The notes: a model not told the origin generated them from the sequence alone. Shown: positions 30,001-39,136, counted from the first letter of the stretch. The stretch: 44,816 bases of DNA from DATLFA01 sp039934635 (GCA_039934635.1 JBDTLT010000019.1:1-44816), one strand, 5' to 3'. Numbers and translations: made by a program.

Positions 30001-32670
30001 GAATGTCCCCGGGCTGCCGCCCGCGGTGATCCAGATCTTCGGCGCGCGCTGAACCGGCGGTGGAAACATCGAGACTTCGATCGCGCGCCCGTCGCCGCTG
30101 CGCACCGAGACCGACTCGCCGCGCCACAACGCCCGGATCGTCTCGATGCCATCACTCATCAATTCGCGCCGGCGTTCGAAGTTGTCGGGCGCGAGCGCGA
30201 AGTCGTTGGCATGCCAACCCGACGCGAACGAAAGTCCGACGCGACCGTTCGAGAGGTTGTCGACGACCGACCAGTCCTCGGCCAGGCCAATCGGATTGTG
30301 TAGGGGCAGCACAACGCTGCCCGCGCGGATCTCGACCCGCTCAGTCACGACGGCGACGGCCGCGCTGGTCAACGCCGGGTTTGGGTACAAGCCGCCGAAC
30401 TCGTGGAAGTGGCGTTCCGGGGTCCACACCGCGGCGAAGCCGTGGCGGTCGGCGAATTTTGCCCCCTCGAGAAGGAGCCGGTAGCGGTTGCCCTGATGGC
30501 TGCCCGCGTCGGAAGCAAAGTAGAAGAGGCTGAACTCCATCGGCCGGGTCTTGACGGCACGGGTCGCGGCCCGGCGGTCGGTTGGCGACGCTTCAGTGAC
30601 AAGGCGGCCCTCGTCATCCTGGACAACGACCGTGAAGCCCCGGGTCAGGGTCCAGAAGAGCTCGAGCACGGAGATGTCGAACGAGATACTTGTCACGGCG
30701 AGCCATACACCAGGCGTTGTCGCGCCGGGCGTGAAGCCGAGTTGCTCGTCCATCGCCGTGAAGAAATTGGCAACGTTGCGGTGCTCGATCATCACGCCCT
30801 TCGGACGGCCGGTCGACCCCGACGTGAAGATGACGTACGCCAGGTGGTCGCTGCGCAGCCCGGGCACCTCGACTCGCTCCGGGCGGACGGCGCCAAAACG
30901 GTCGAGCGCCACGATCTCGTTCACTCCGCTGACGGACCCGGCGAGACGAGAGTGGGTCAACACGACGTCGGCGTGGGAGTCCTCGAGCATCATGGCGATG
31001 CGCACCGACGGGTACGCAGGGTCCATCGGTACGTACGCCGCACCGGCTTTGAGGATGCCGAGCAGGCCGACCATCATCTCGACGGAGCGCTCGATGAAGA
31101 TGCCGACCATCGAGTCCGGGCCGACCCCGACATCGAGCAGGTGAGCGGCGACCGCGTTGGCGCGTTCGTCGAGCTGTCGATACGTGAGCCGCTGCCCGCG
31201 ATAGATCAGCGCAACCTCGTCGGGCGTGCGGTCGACCTGCGCCTCGAACAGCTCGTGCACGCAGGCGCCCACGGGGTATTCGCGGGCAGTGGCGATGTTC
31301 CAGGCCGCCATGACGTCGCGCTCGGCCGCTCTCATCCGAGGCAGATCGGCGACAAGGGCGTCGGGGTGGTCAACGATCGCGGTGAGGATCTCCGTCAGCA
31401 AGTCGCGCACCCGCTCCACTGCCGGCGCGGCGTAGCGCTGCCGGTCGTACGAGATCTTGAAGCGGATCTGCGGATCGAGGTAGGCGAGCAGCGTCAGTGG
31501 GAAGTTCGTCTGGTCGTGGAGGTCGAAGTCGCGCGATTCGAACGGCCCGCCGAGCATCTTCAAACGAGTGCCCTGGTGGAGTTCATTGATCACGACGATC
31601 GTGTCGAAGAGCGCGGAAGGGCGAGTCTCGGCGATCGCCTGGATATCGGAGAGCGCGGTGTGCTCGTGGGCCCGCTTGTCGACTTGCTGAACCCGAACCT
31701 GCTCCAGTAGGTCGACGACGCGCATGGTGGGGTCGGGTGCGATCCGGACCGGAGGTGTGTTGATGAACAGGCCCATGATCGCGTCGCTGCCCGGAAGACC
31801 CGAGCGTCGGCACCCTCTTGTCGAGCCGAAGACGACGTCGGTCGTGCCGGAGAACGCGGCCAGCACGAGTGCCCACGCGGTCTCGATGAGCACCGGCCCA
31901 CTGAGGCGCCGCGCCTGTGTGAACTCGTGCAACTTCGCGCTGAGGCCTTCAGGGAGATGGAATCTGAGCGCGTCGTACCTGGCGTCGCTCAGCTCACCGG
32001 CATCGACATCAGCGCCTTCGATCGCCGGTAATTGCGTCGGTGAGTCGAACCCCTCGAGCAGCGTGGCGTAGTACTGCCGGGCAGCTGCGCGGTCCGCCTC
32101 GAGATGGGTGTGCAACCACTCGATGTGGTCTTTGTAGGGCACGCGGTCCGCGAGCTCGGCGACTGCACCACGGCGGGACGCGTCGTAGGTGCGGAAGGCT
32201 TCCTCGGTTATCCACACGACGCTCGTGTCGAGCAACGCGTGGTGGTAGGTGAACACGAGGCGCTGGCGATTGGGGCCGAGCTGAAACAGCGTTACGTGCC
32301 AGAGGGGCGCCGCATCGAGCGCGATGCCGGCGCGACGGTCCTCGACCAGGAACCGGCTGAGCCGGGCCTCTTGCTCGGCGGGCACCAGCAGCCGGAGGTC
32401 ATGGACCACCAGTGGGGCGTCGACGTGATCGAGGACTTCCTGAACCGGCTCGTCGCGATCGGCCCAACGCATCCTCGTGCGCAGGATCGGGTGGCGGTCG
32501 CAGACCCGTTGCCACGCCGCACGCATCGCATCGGGGTCGATCTCCTCGGCGAGGTCGCCGACGAACTGCTCGATGTCGACCCCGACGTTTCGGCCTTCGA
32601 GCTGGTGAAAGAGCATGCCTTGCTGAACCGGAGTCAGCGCGTACTGATCGATCACCGACGGTGCGGACAC
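27046..32670 (-). CDS. NRPS module: C-A(monooxygenase, N-MT inserted)-PCP
   Basis: A 1874-residue one-module synthetase. C domain (about 8-450): LTPVQQGMLFH, HHALLD (143-148; the G of HHxxxDG is Thr). A domain in three parts: 470-690 with TSGSTGRPKG and FDISVLELF; 1085-1310 with YGPTETT, YRTGDL and QVKVRGYRIELGEIE; 1710-1755 with PNGKIDRNALP. Insert 1 (about 709-1073), between A4 and A5, is a luciferase-like monooxygenase (TIGR04020/MupA type: RPMEFSLFYFASDAG, GLSFASGWHANDF). Insert 2 (about 1323-1690), after A8, is an N-methyltransferase (VLDIGCGTGLLLF, VAQYFPDADYL). The specificity residues read D-I-L-Q-L-G-M-I-W-K, one step from the glycine code. PCP: FDLGANSL, Ser 1803. No TE. GTG 32670 has TAGCGT 6 nt upstream (leaderless); TTG 32676 is the alternative. 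Confidence 0.92.
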   Translation of the reverse strand: MSAPSVIDQYALTPVQQGMLFHQLEGRNVGVDIEQFVGDLAEEIDPDAMRAAWQRVCDRHPILRTRMRWADRDEPVQEVLDHVDAPLVVHDLRLLVPAEQEARLSRFLVEDRRAGIALDAAPLWHVTLFQLGPNRQRLVFTYHHALLDTSVVWITEEAFRTYDASRRGAVAELADRVPYKDHIEWLHTHLEADRAAARQYYATLLEGFDSPTQLPAIEGADVDAGELSDARYDALRFHLPEGLSAKLHEFTQARRLSGPVLIETAWALVLAAFSGTTDVVFGSTRGCRRSGLPGSDAIMGLFINTPPVRIAPDPTMRVVDLLEQVRVQQVDKRAHEHTALSDIQAIAETRPSALFDTIVVINELHQGTRLKMLGGPFESRDFDLHDQTNFPLTLLAYLDPQIRFKISYDRQRYAAPAVERVRDLLTEILTAIVDHPDALVADLPRMRAAERDVMAAWNIATAREYPVGACVHELFEAQVDRTPDEVALIYRGQRLTYRQLDERANAVAAHLLDVGVGPDSMVGIFIERSVEMMVGLLGILKAGAAYVPMDPAYPSVRIAMMLEDSHADVVLTHSRLAGSVSGVNEIVALDRFGAVRPERVEVPGLRSDHLAYVIFTSGSTGRPKGVMIEHRNVANFFTAMDEQLGFTPGATTPGVWLAVTSISFDISVLELFWTLTRGFTVVVQDDEGRLVTEASPTDRRAATRAVKTRPMEFSLFYFASDAGSHQGNRYRLLLEGAKFADRHGFAAVWTPERHFHEFGGLYPNPALTSAAVAVVTERVEIRAGSVVLPLHNPIGLAEDWSVVDNLSNGRVGLSFASGWHANDFALAPDNFERRRELMSDGIETIRALWRGESVSVRSGDGRAIEVSMFPPPVQRAPKIWITAGGSPGTFEMAGRIGASILTNLLVMGQDDLVANVATYRAAYRAAGHPGDGHVTVMLHTFVGRDATQVRQLVREPFLDYLRTSTDLINKVQWEQTSFAKPGETPTDGSTVPDLDQLDPEEIAVIMDHAFERYVGAAGLFGTPESCLAQVDRLRDLGVDEIACLIDFGVDEDTVLDALENLDELRRAANAAPPYEDNDPQSDVVVDSDLDVGLVAQVERHGVTHLQCTPSMAAVIAADRRGFGALASLEVLLLGGEALPAALVDQIRPAMAGRLLNMYGPTETTIWSTVAPIEVAGEAITIGRPIANTQIFIVDLHLQQNPIGAAGELLIGGAGVVRGYLDRPELTAERFVNLPAAAGARVYRTGDLVTLLADGALQFNGRLDHQVKVRGYRIELGEIEAIIGRFPNVRENVVVARTDPPGDPRIVAYVVAGDDRELAGAEAWGHVWDETYRATDTDDPTFDVSGWNDSYTGRPIPTEQMHEWVDTTVARIRELAPRRVLDIGCGTGLLLFRVAPHCERYVGIDLAQHALDRIAAALPDAGLTNVQLHRGAAHEVTSLVDERFDTIVINSVAQYFPDADYLVDVVTAALGLLEPGGSLYLGDLRSRDHQPLFAAAIELARASASMAASELATRVAHRVAGDEELVIDPSLFHALAARNSDIADVDIRIKPGRAENEMTRFRYDVVLQRAGGDAAPVADVRTLALDRVSVGAVREALADEPAALRVVGLRNDRLVRETELVRLLADGAVSSESVSDLRSRLAAIVPGDHPDELDAVDNRYEVTPTWSAAGVDRFDVLLRSKTSRLRIPPPVLDTTLAWSAYANQPARRDAKTLAPELRAHLRSTLPDHMVPTAFVILDALPRTPNGKIDRNALPAPDRSRIEGAEALVAPTTPVEVTIATIWQDILSLDAVGVEANLFDLGANSLMMVRASSRLGEALGRRVSLVEMFGYPTVRSLAAHLDGTGDADETAALGQSQERAESRKELLRRRREGRRR
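27049..27076 (+). terminator. hairpin terminator after solute-binding gene
   Basis: CCGGCGACGCC (27049-27059), a 6-nt loop containing TTCG, and GGCGTCGCCGG (27066-27076) give an 11-bp stem beginning 23 nt after the plus-strand stop. The stem lies within the last codons of the convergent NRPS gene, which encode its Arg-rich tail. No long T tract. Confidence 0.6.
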
Positions 32671-32676
32671 AAACAA

Positions 32677-32710
32677 ACGCTAACATTGCGGCGTCCGTTG
32701 GTCGTACATT
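32677..32710. promoter_or_regulatory. divergent NRPS/PKS promoter region
   Basis: TAGCGT on the minus strand (32682 to 32677) is 6 nt from the NRPS GTG, the distance for a leaderless transcript. On the plus strand TACATT (32705-32710) is a candidate -10 for the PKS, giving a leader of about 45 nt to ATG 32761. The whole divergent gap is 90 bp, so both synthetases can be controlled together. Confidence 0.45.
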
Positions 32711-32760
32711 GAAAGGCCACGGGAGTCGTGGCCGCGTTTGAGGAAGAGCCAAGGCGGACG

Positions 32761-35700
32761 ATGGGACTTGACCAAGAGGATCTCGATGGGCGCATCGCGA
32801 TCATCGGCATGGCCGGCCGCTTCCCCGGAGCCCGCAACGTGGCGGAGTTCTGGTCCAACTTGCGCCGTGGTGTCGAGTCGATCGAGTTCTATTCCGAAGA
32901 CGAGCTGCTCGCCGCGGGCGAGCTGCTCGAAAACATACGTGACCCCTCCTACGTACCGGCGTCGGCGCCACTAGACGACATCGATCAGTTCGACGCCTCG
33001 TTCTTCGGGATGAGCCCTCGCGACGCGGCGGTCTTCGATCCGCAGCATCGCCTCTTCCTCGAATGCGCGTGGGAGGCGTTCGAACACGCCGGCTACGTCG
33101 GCGAACGCATCGAGGGCGGCGTCGGCGTGTTCGCCTCCTGCGGACTCAGCGAGTACATGTTCAAGAACGTGCTCGCCAACGAGCACGTGGCCACGTCGGT
33201 CGGCGACTGGTTGGTGCGCCACACCGGAAACGACACCAACTTCCTCGCCACCCGGGTGTCCTATGAACTCGACCTGCACGGTCCGAGCCTCAACGTGCAA
33301 ACGGCGTGCAGCTCGACCCTCGTCGCCGTGCACCTCGCCTGTCAGAGCCTGCTGAGCGGCGAGTGCAACGTCGCCCTCGCCGGTGGCGCCGTCGTCGCGC
33401 CGATCCAGCGCCGCGGCTATTTCTATAAAGAGGGCGAGATCCTCTCGCCCGACGGTCACTGCCGCACCTTCGACGCCAAATCGGCCGGCACGATCATCTC
33501 CAGTGCCTGCGGCGCGGTCTTGTTGAAGCCGTTGACCGCCGCGCTCGATGATGGCGACCACATCCTCGCGGTCATCCGGGGATCGGCGATCAACAATGAC
33601 GGAAGGGCGAAGGTCGGCTACCTCGCGCCGAGCGTCAGCGGTCAAGCCCAGGTCGTGACCGAGGCACTCGCCATCTCCGGTGTCGAGCCGCGCGACATTT
33701 CCTACATCGAGGCCCACGGGACAGGCACGCTGATCGGTGACCCGATCGAGATCGCCGGCCTCACTCAGGCCTTCCGGCGGGGGACCCTCGACCGACAGTT
33801 CTGCGCGATCGGCTCGCTGAAGTCGAACATCGGCCACACCGGTGAGGCTTCCGGCGTCGCCGCGCTCATCAAGACGGTGCTCTCGCTGCAGCACGCGGAG
33901 ATTCCACCCAGCCTGCATTTCGACGAGCCCAATCCTCAGGCCGATTTTCCGAGCAGCCCGTTCTTCGTCAACGCCGCACTGCGGCCATGGACTCCCGGCC
34001 CGAGCGGTGTGCGGGTCGCCGGCATCACCGGCCTCGGCGCCGGCGGCACGAACGCCCACGTCGTCGTCGAGGAAGCGCCCCTGCCGACCGGCTCCAGCGC
34101 GTCACGGGCCGCGCAACTCATCACTGTCTCCGGTCGTACGGCCGACAGTGCACGCCGGGCCGCCGCCGAGCTCGCCGCCCACCTGCGCGACAACCCGGAT
34201 ATCGACCTTGCCGACGTCGCCTACACGCGGCTCGCCGGGCGCAAGGCGTTCGCGATGAGGCGAGCCGTCGTCGCGGCCTCACCCTCCAAAGCTGCGGCAG
34301 CACTCGACGCGGCGGCGGCGCCGGTCGATTCCCACCGCCACGGCGAGCAGCCGTCGGTCGTGTACATGATGCCGGGCGGCGGCGCCCAGTATCCGAACAT
34401 GGGGCGCGAGTTGTACGACGCCGAGGCGGTTTACCGCACGGTGATCGACACCTGCGCGAGCGCGCTTCGGTCCGCGGGCGGTATCGATCTCCTCGCCGCG
34501 CTGTACCCCGACGGTGACCTCGATGCCGCAGCCCGTCGCCTCGAGGCACCGTCGATCGCCCTACCGGCGCTCTTCGCGACCGAGATCGCGATGGCCCGGC
34601 TGCTCGAGTCGTGGGGCATCGTGCCGTCGGCCATGATCGGCCACAGCGCCGGCGAGTACGCCGCGGCGTGCCTCTCGGGTGTCCTGACGATGGAGGACGG
34701 GCTCGCGCTCGTCGCCCTCCGGGGCCGCTTGTTCGAAACGCTGGCGGAGGGCGCGATGGTCAGCGTGTCGCTGGGGGAGGACGAGTTGCGGGCGCTCATG
34801 CCCGCCGAGCTCAGCGTCGCGGCGGTCAACGCGGCGCGGTTGTGTGTCGCGTCCGGTCCGGTGGCGCTCGTCGCCGAGCTGGAACGTCTGCTCGAAACTC
34901 GTGATGTCGACTTTGCGCGGATCCATATCGACGTCGCGGCCCATTCGTCGATGCTCGAGCCGATCTTGGACGAGTTCGCGGCGTCGTGTCGTCGAATCGC
35001 GTTCTCGCCGCCCGCGATCCCCTATGTGTCGAACCTGACCGGCACGTGGGTCACGGCCGCCGATGTCACCGACCCCGAATACTGGGTACACCACCTCCGC
35101 CAGGCGGTGCGGTTCCGTGACGGTATCGAAGCGATCCTCGCCGACCCGAACCGCGTGCTGCTCGAGATCGGTCCCGGTCGCACGCTGGCCGGTTTGGCCC
35201 GCCAGGCGATGACCAAGCCGACTGCAGTGTCGCCCACGATGCGCCACCCCAATGAGGCCGCGTCGGACATTGCCTTTGCCCTGGCCGCCGTAGGCCACGC
35301 ATGGGAGGCCGGGGTCGAGCTCGACCCGACCCGGCTGTTTGCCGGGGAGCAGCGCCAACGGGTCCCGCTCCCGACGTACCCATTCGAGCGGCAGCGCTAT
35401 TGGGTGGAGCCCGATGCCCCGAATGCGGTTCGGCCGTCGGCGAACGACATCTTGCGCAAGCGCCAACTCATCGACGAGTGGTTCTCGACGCCATCATGGC
35501 GCCGCGACATCGCCACCTCGTTGGCCGATCGACCGAGGGCATCGACAGTCGTGATCATCAGCGACGGCAGTTCGCTCGCGCGCGTGCTCGCCGACCGGCT
35601 CGCGCGGTCGCGCACGGTGGTGTCCGTTGTGTTCGGCAACCGCTTTCAACGACGCCCCGACGGCGCGTTCGAGGTCAACCCCTCGCGCAGCGACGACTGG

Positions 35701-38700
35701 AGCGACCTCGTCGATGCTCTCTCGGAGCAGGGCGCACTCACGGGCTCGATCATCCACATGAGTGCGATCGGACCGCCTCGTGGTCGCCGCCACCATGGCC
35801 TGACCCGCGCCGACGATCTAACCGCGTTCGACGAAACCGTCGAACGCGACCACGCAAGCGTGCTGTTCTTGGCCCGCGCGCTGTCGGCGTTGTCGCATCC
35901 GGTGCGCTTGGCCGTCGTCACGAGCGGGGTACATGCGCTCGACTCCGCCGATCCGATCATGCCCGAGCGAGCGTTGCTGCACGGCGCGTGCCGCGTCATC
36001 CCGCGCGAGCTGGGCCACGTTGCCACGATCGCCCTCGACGTCGTGGTTGCCGAGCGGGGGTCGGCCGCCGAAGCTGCGCTCGCCGAGTCACTCCAGCGTG
36101 AGCTCGACGCCCACTGGACGACCGACCTGGTGGTGCTTCGACGCGGCGAGCGGTGGGTGCGGACGTTCGTTCCGGTCACGCTGACGCCCACGATCGAATC
36201 GCCCTGGCGAGCGCGCGGCGTTCACGTGATCACGGGCGGCTTCGGCGGCATCGGCATGTCGATCGCTCAGCACATTGCAAAGAGCTCAGAGTCACCGACG
36301 CTCGTCCTCATCGGGCGTAGCGCGCTCCCCGACGAATCCGCGTGGGACGACATCCTTCGCGCACCCGACGCCGACTCCATCACCCGCCAGCGCATCGAGG
36401 CCGTGCTCCACCTGCGCACGCTGGGTGCCACAGTCGTCCTGGCCAATGCCGACGTGACCGATGCGGTCGCGATGGCCGCCGTTGCCGAACGCGTCCGTAA
36501 GGCGCACGGCAGAGTCGCCACGATCATCCATTCGGCCGGCATCCTGCACGACGCGCTCATCGCGTTGCGGACCCCGGTCGCGGCCTCGGCCGTCGTCGAT
36601 GTCAAGGCCAAGGGCGCCATCGTTCTCGGGCACGCGTTCGCCAAGGCTCCGCCCGAGCTGCTCGTCTTGTTCTCGTCGGTCAGCTCGATCATCGGGCTAC
36701 CGGGCCAGGTCGACTACACCGCCGCGAACGCGTTCCTCGACGCGTATGCCGCCAAAGCGAATCGTGCCGGCCCGACGCGCGCCCTCGTGGTCAATTGGAA
36801 CACTTGGCAGGATGTCGGTATGGCCGTCGCGGCGGCCCGGGTCGAGCGCGATCAGGCTCCCGTTTTCGTCGGCGAGCCGGTCGGTCGGGCCACGCAGCTC
36901 TTCGACTCGATCGTCGATGACGACGAGATCGCGACATTCTCCACCGGCTTCAGCCGCAAGCGGCACTGGCTCCTCGACGAGCATGTCGTCCGCGGGGGTG
37001 AGGCATTGATCCCCGGCACCGGATTCCTCGAGATCATTCGCGCTGCGGCAGCAAATGGTCAGCCCGGCCGAGCGATCGAGCTCAATGACGTCTTCTTCGT
37101 GTCGCCCTTCGTCGTCCGCGACGGTGAGGTGCGCACGCTCAAAGTGAAACACGATCGCGCCACGGCGAGCGTCTCGGTCTTCAGCGACACCGAGACCGCC
37201 CCGCATGTGACCGCGACGGCGTCGACGATCCTCGACGAGGCGTCGCCGCACCATGACCTGATGGCGATCCGGGCTCGCTGCACGCGCCGCATCGACCGTT
37301 TCGACGGGTACTCCGAGCAGCCCTTCATGGCGTTCGGGCCCCGCTGGGCCAGCCTGGCCTCAATCGAATACGGCGACGGCGAAGCGCTCGTCACCACGAT
37401 CATGCCCGCGGAGTTCACCGACGAGCTGACACAGCTCTGGCTGCACCCGGCGTTGCTCGACGTCGCCACGGGCAGCGCCCAGCAGCTGATCCCTGGGTTC
37501 GCGCAGGCCGACATGTTCTACGTGCCGTTCAGCTACGGACGCGTCGTGTCGCGGCGGCCGCTGCCGACGACCGCGGTCAGCCACGTCCGGCTACGGACCG
37601 CATCGGCGCACGACCTTGCGGTGTTCGACATCACCATTACCGATGAGGAAGGAAACGAAGCCGCGGTGGTGGAATCGTTCATGATGCGACGTATCGCCGG
37701 GAGCGCGGCTCTCACGTCGCTGCGGCGAACGGAGTCACCGATTGCCGAGCCGGCCGGGCTCGAGTCGACCGTTGGCGCGGCCATGCGGGAAGGAATATTG
37801 CCCGCTGAGGGCGTCGACGCGTTCGATCGCATCGTGGCATCAGGCCTCTCGGTTCAGGTCGTCGCTTCCTCGGTGGACGTCGAGCGCTGGATGGCCAAGG
37901 TCGATGCCGAAGCGGTCGGATCCGACGGCGAGAGCGCGGAGTCGGGGGGCCCGCAGTACGAGCGCCCGAACATCAGCTCCGACTTCGTGGCGCCGGCGAC
38001 GGCAATCGAGCGTGAGCTGGCCACGATTTGGCGCGACCTCCTTGGCGTCGAGCGCGTCGGGCGCGATGACGACTTCTTCGAACTCGGTGGCCAGTCACTG
38101 ATCGCCGTACGCCTCTTCACGAGGATGAAGAAGAAGTATGCGATCGATCTGCCGCTGGCCACGCTCTTCGAAGCTCCGACCATCGCCCAGTGCGCGGCGA
38201 TCGTCGCGGCAAAGATGGGCATCGTCGACGCGCCGATCGACGCCCATGGCCCCGCCGACTCGACCCGCGTCGCCGCCCCTGCGGCGGGTTTGCCGAACAC
38301 CGTCCCTTTCAAGTTCCTGGTGACGATCCAGCGCGGAAACAACAACCTGATCCCGTTCTTCTGCGTGCACGGGTCGGGCGGCAACGTTCTCAACTTCCGC
38401 GATCTGTCCCAGGCGATGGGCCGCAGCCAACCCTTCTACGGCGTGCAGGCCGCCGGCATCGATGGCATCGAGCGCCCTCACACCTCGATCGAGGAGATGG
38501 CCGCGGCGTATCTCGAAGAGATCTACCAGATCCAGCCCGATGGGCCGTATCTGCTCGGCGGCTACTCGGGCGGTGGTCTCGTTGCGTTCGAGATGGCGCA
38601 CCAGATCACCGCCGCGGGTGGTTCCGTCGCGCTTGTGGTGCTGTTCGACACGTTCCCGCCGGTCATCCCCGAGCGTCAGATGACATTCCGGGATCGGGTG

Positions 38701-39123
38701 GGGCGAGCGTTGACGGAACGATCCACATACTTCGGCTGGGCCGTCAAGCGCCGACTCGAGGCCCACAATTGGGCCCAGTCGGTGATAAAGATCGACGAGA
38801 TTGTTGCCCGCGACGAGGTCGTGCCCAGCGACTTGCGCGAGACCCACGTCATGCATGCATTCATGGCGGCCTCGATGCGTTACGTGTTGCGTCCGTGGAC
38901 GGGCCACGTCGTATTGATGCGGGCAGGCGACTTGCACTACGCGTTCCGGTTGCTTGGCGAGTCATACGGGTGGGATACCGTTGTCGAAGAAGGCTTCGAG
39001 CTCGTCCAAGTGCCAGGCGACCACGACACGCTGGTGCTCGAGCCCAACGCGACGACCCTAGTCCGCACGCTGCGAGCGACTCTGGACGCCACACAGGCGA
39101 GTCGGGCCGGTGGCGTCGCCTGA
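32761..39123 (+). CDS. type I PKS: KS-AT-KR-DH-ACP-TE
   Basis: A 2120-residue single-module synthase. KS (about 10-435): Cys 183 in QTACSST, His 319 in EAHGTGT, His 359 in SNIGH. AT (about 530-880): Ser 629 in GHSAGE; the specificity loop reads VAAHS, not the classical HAFH or YASH. KR (about 895-1390): GGFGGIG, Ser 1306, Tyr 1319. DH (about 1400-1645): His 1408 and GTG after P, with one residue more than HxxxGxxxxP; Asp 1567 in HPALLD. ACP: FFELGGQSL, Ser 1779. TE (about 1850-2115): Ser 1936 in GGYSGGG, Asp 1963, His 2088 in GDHDT. KR before DH is not the canonical order. ATG 32761 has AAGG 6 nt upstream; GTG 32728 is possible. With the divergent NRPS it could form a two-module line ending here at the TE. 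Confidence 0.92.
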   Translation: MGLDQEDLDGRIAIIGMAGRFPGARNVAEFWSNLRRGVESIEFYSEDELLAAGELLENIRDPSYVPASAPLDDIDQFDASFFGMSPRDAAVFDPQHRLFLECAWEAFEHAGYVGERIEGGVGVFASCGLSEYMFKNVLANEHVATSVGDWLVRHTGNDTNFLATRVSYELDLHGPSLNVQTACSSTLVAVHLACQSLLSGECNVALAGGAVVAPIQRRGYFYKEGEILSPDGHCRTFDAKSAGTIISSACGAVLLKPLTAALDDGDHILAVIRGSAINNDGRAKVGYLAPSVSGQAQVVTEALAISGVEPRDISYIEAHGTGTLIGDPIEIAGLTQAFRRGTLDRQFCAIGSLKSNIGHTGEASGVAALIKTVLSLQHAEIPPSLHFDEPNPQADFPSSPFFVNAALRPWTPGPSGVRVAGITGLGAGGTNAHVVVEEAPLPTGSSASRAAQLITVSGRTADSARRAAAELAAHLRDNPDIDLADVAYTRLAGRKAFAMRRAVVAASPSKAAAALDAAAAPVDSHRHGEQPSVVYMMPGGGAQYPNMGRELYDAEAVYRTVIDTCASALRSAGGIDLLAALYPDGDLDAAARRLEAPSIALPALFATEIAMARLLESWGIVPSAMIGHSAGEYAAACLSGVLTMEDGLALVALRGRLFETLAEGAMVSVSLGEDELRALMPAELSVAAVNAARLCVASGPVALVAELERLLETRDVDFARIHIDVAAHSSMLEPILDEFAASCRRIAFSPPAIPYVSNLTGTWVTAADVTDPEYWVHHLRQAVRFRDGIEAILADPNRVLLEIGPGRTLAGLARQAMTKPTAVSPTMRHPNEAASDIAFALAAVGHAWEAGVELDPTRLFAGEQRQRVPLPTYPFERQRYWVEPDAPNAVRPSANDILRKRQLIDEWFSTPSWRRDIATSLADRPRASTVVIISDGSSLARVLADRLARSRTVVSVVFGNRFQRRPDGAFEVNPSRSDDWSDLVDALSEQGALTGSIIHMSAIGPPRGRRHHGLTRADDLTAFDETVERDHASVLFLARALSALSHPVRLAVVTSGVHALDSADPIMPERALLHGACRVIPRELGHVATIALDVVVAERGSAAEAALAESLQRELDAHWTTDLVVLRRGERWVRTFVPVTLTPTIESPWRARGVHVITGGFGGIGMSIAQHIAKSSESPTLVLIGRSALPDESAWDDILRAPDADSITRQRIEAVLHLRTLGATVVLANADVTDAVAMAAVAERVRKAHGRVATIIHSAGILHDALIALRTPVAASAVVDVKAKGAIVLGHAFAKAPPELLVLFSSVSSIIGLPGQVDYTAANAFLDAYAAKANRAGPTRALVVNWNTWQDVGMAVAAARVERDQAPVFVGEPVGRATQLFDSIVDDDEIATFSTGFSRKRHWLLDEHVVRGGEALIPGTGFLEIIRAAAANGQPGRAIELNDVFFVSPFVVRDGEVRTLKVKHDRATASVSVFSDTETAPHVTATASTILDEASPHHDLMAIRARCTRRIDRFDGYSEQPFMAFGPRWASLASIEYGDGEALVTTIMPAEFTDELTQLWLHPALLDVATGSAQQLIPGFAQADMFYVPFSYGRVVSRRPLPTTAVSHVRLRTASAHDLAVFDITITDEEGNEAAVVESFMMRRIAGSAALTSLRRTESPIAEPAGLESTVGAAMREGILPAEGVDAFDRIVASGLSVQVVASSVDVERWMAKVDAEAVGSDGESAESGGPQYERPNISSDFVAPATAIERELATIWRDLLGVERVGRDDDFFELGGQSLIAVRLFTRMKKKYAIDLPLATLFEAPTIAQCAAIVAAKMGIVDAPIDAHGPADSTRVAAPAAGLPNTVPFKFLVTIQRGNNNLIPFFCVHGSGGNVLNFRDLSQAMGRSQPFYGVQAAGIDGIERPHTSIEEMAAAYLEEIYQIQPDGPYLLGGYSGGGLVAFEMAHQITAAGGSVALVVLFDTFPPVIPERQMTFRDRVGRALTERSTYFGWAVKRRLEAHNWAQSVIKIDEIVARDEVVPSDLRETHVMHAFMAASMRYVLRPWTGHVVLMRAGDLHYAFRLLGESYGWDTVVEEGFELVQVPGDHDTLVLEPNATTLVRTLRATLDATQASRAGGVA

Positions 39124-39136
39124 ACCGGAGACCGCG

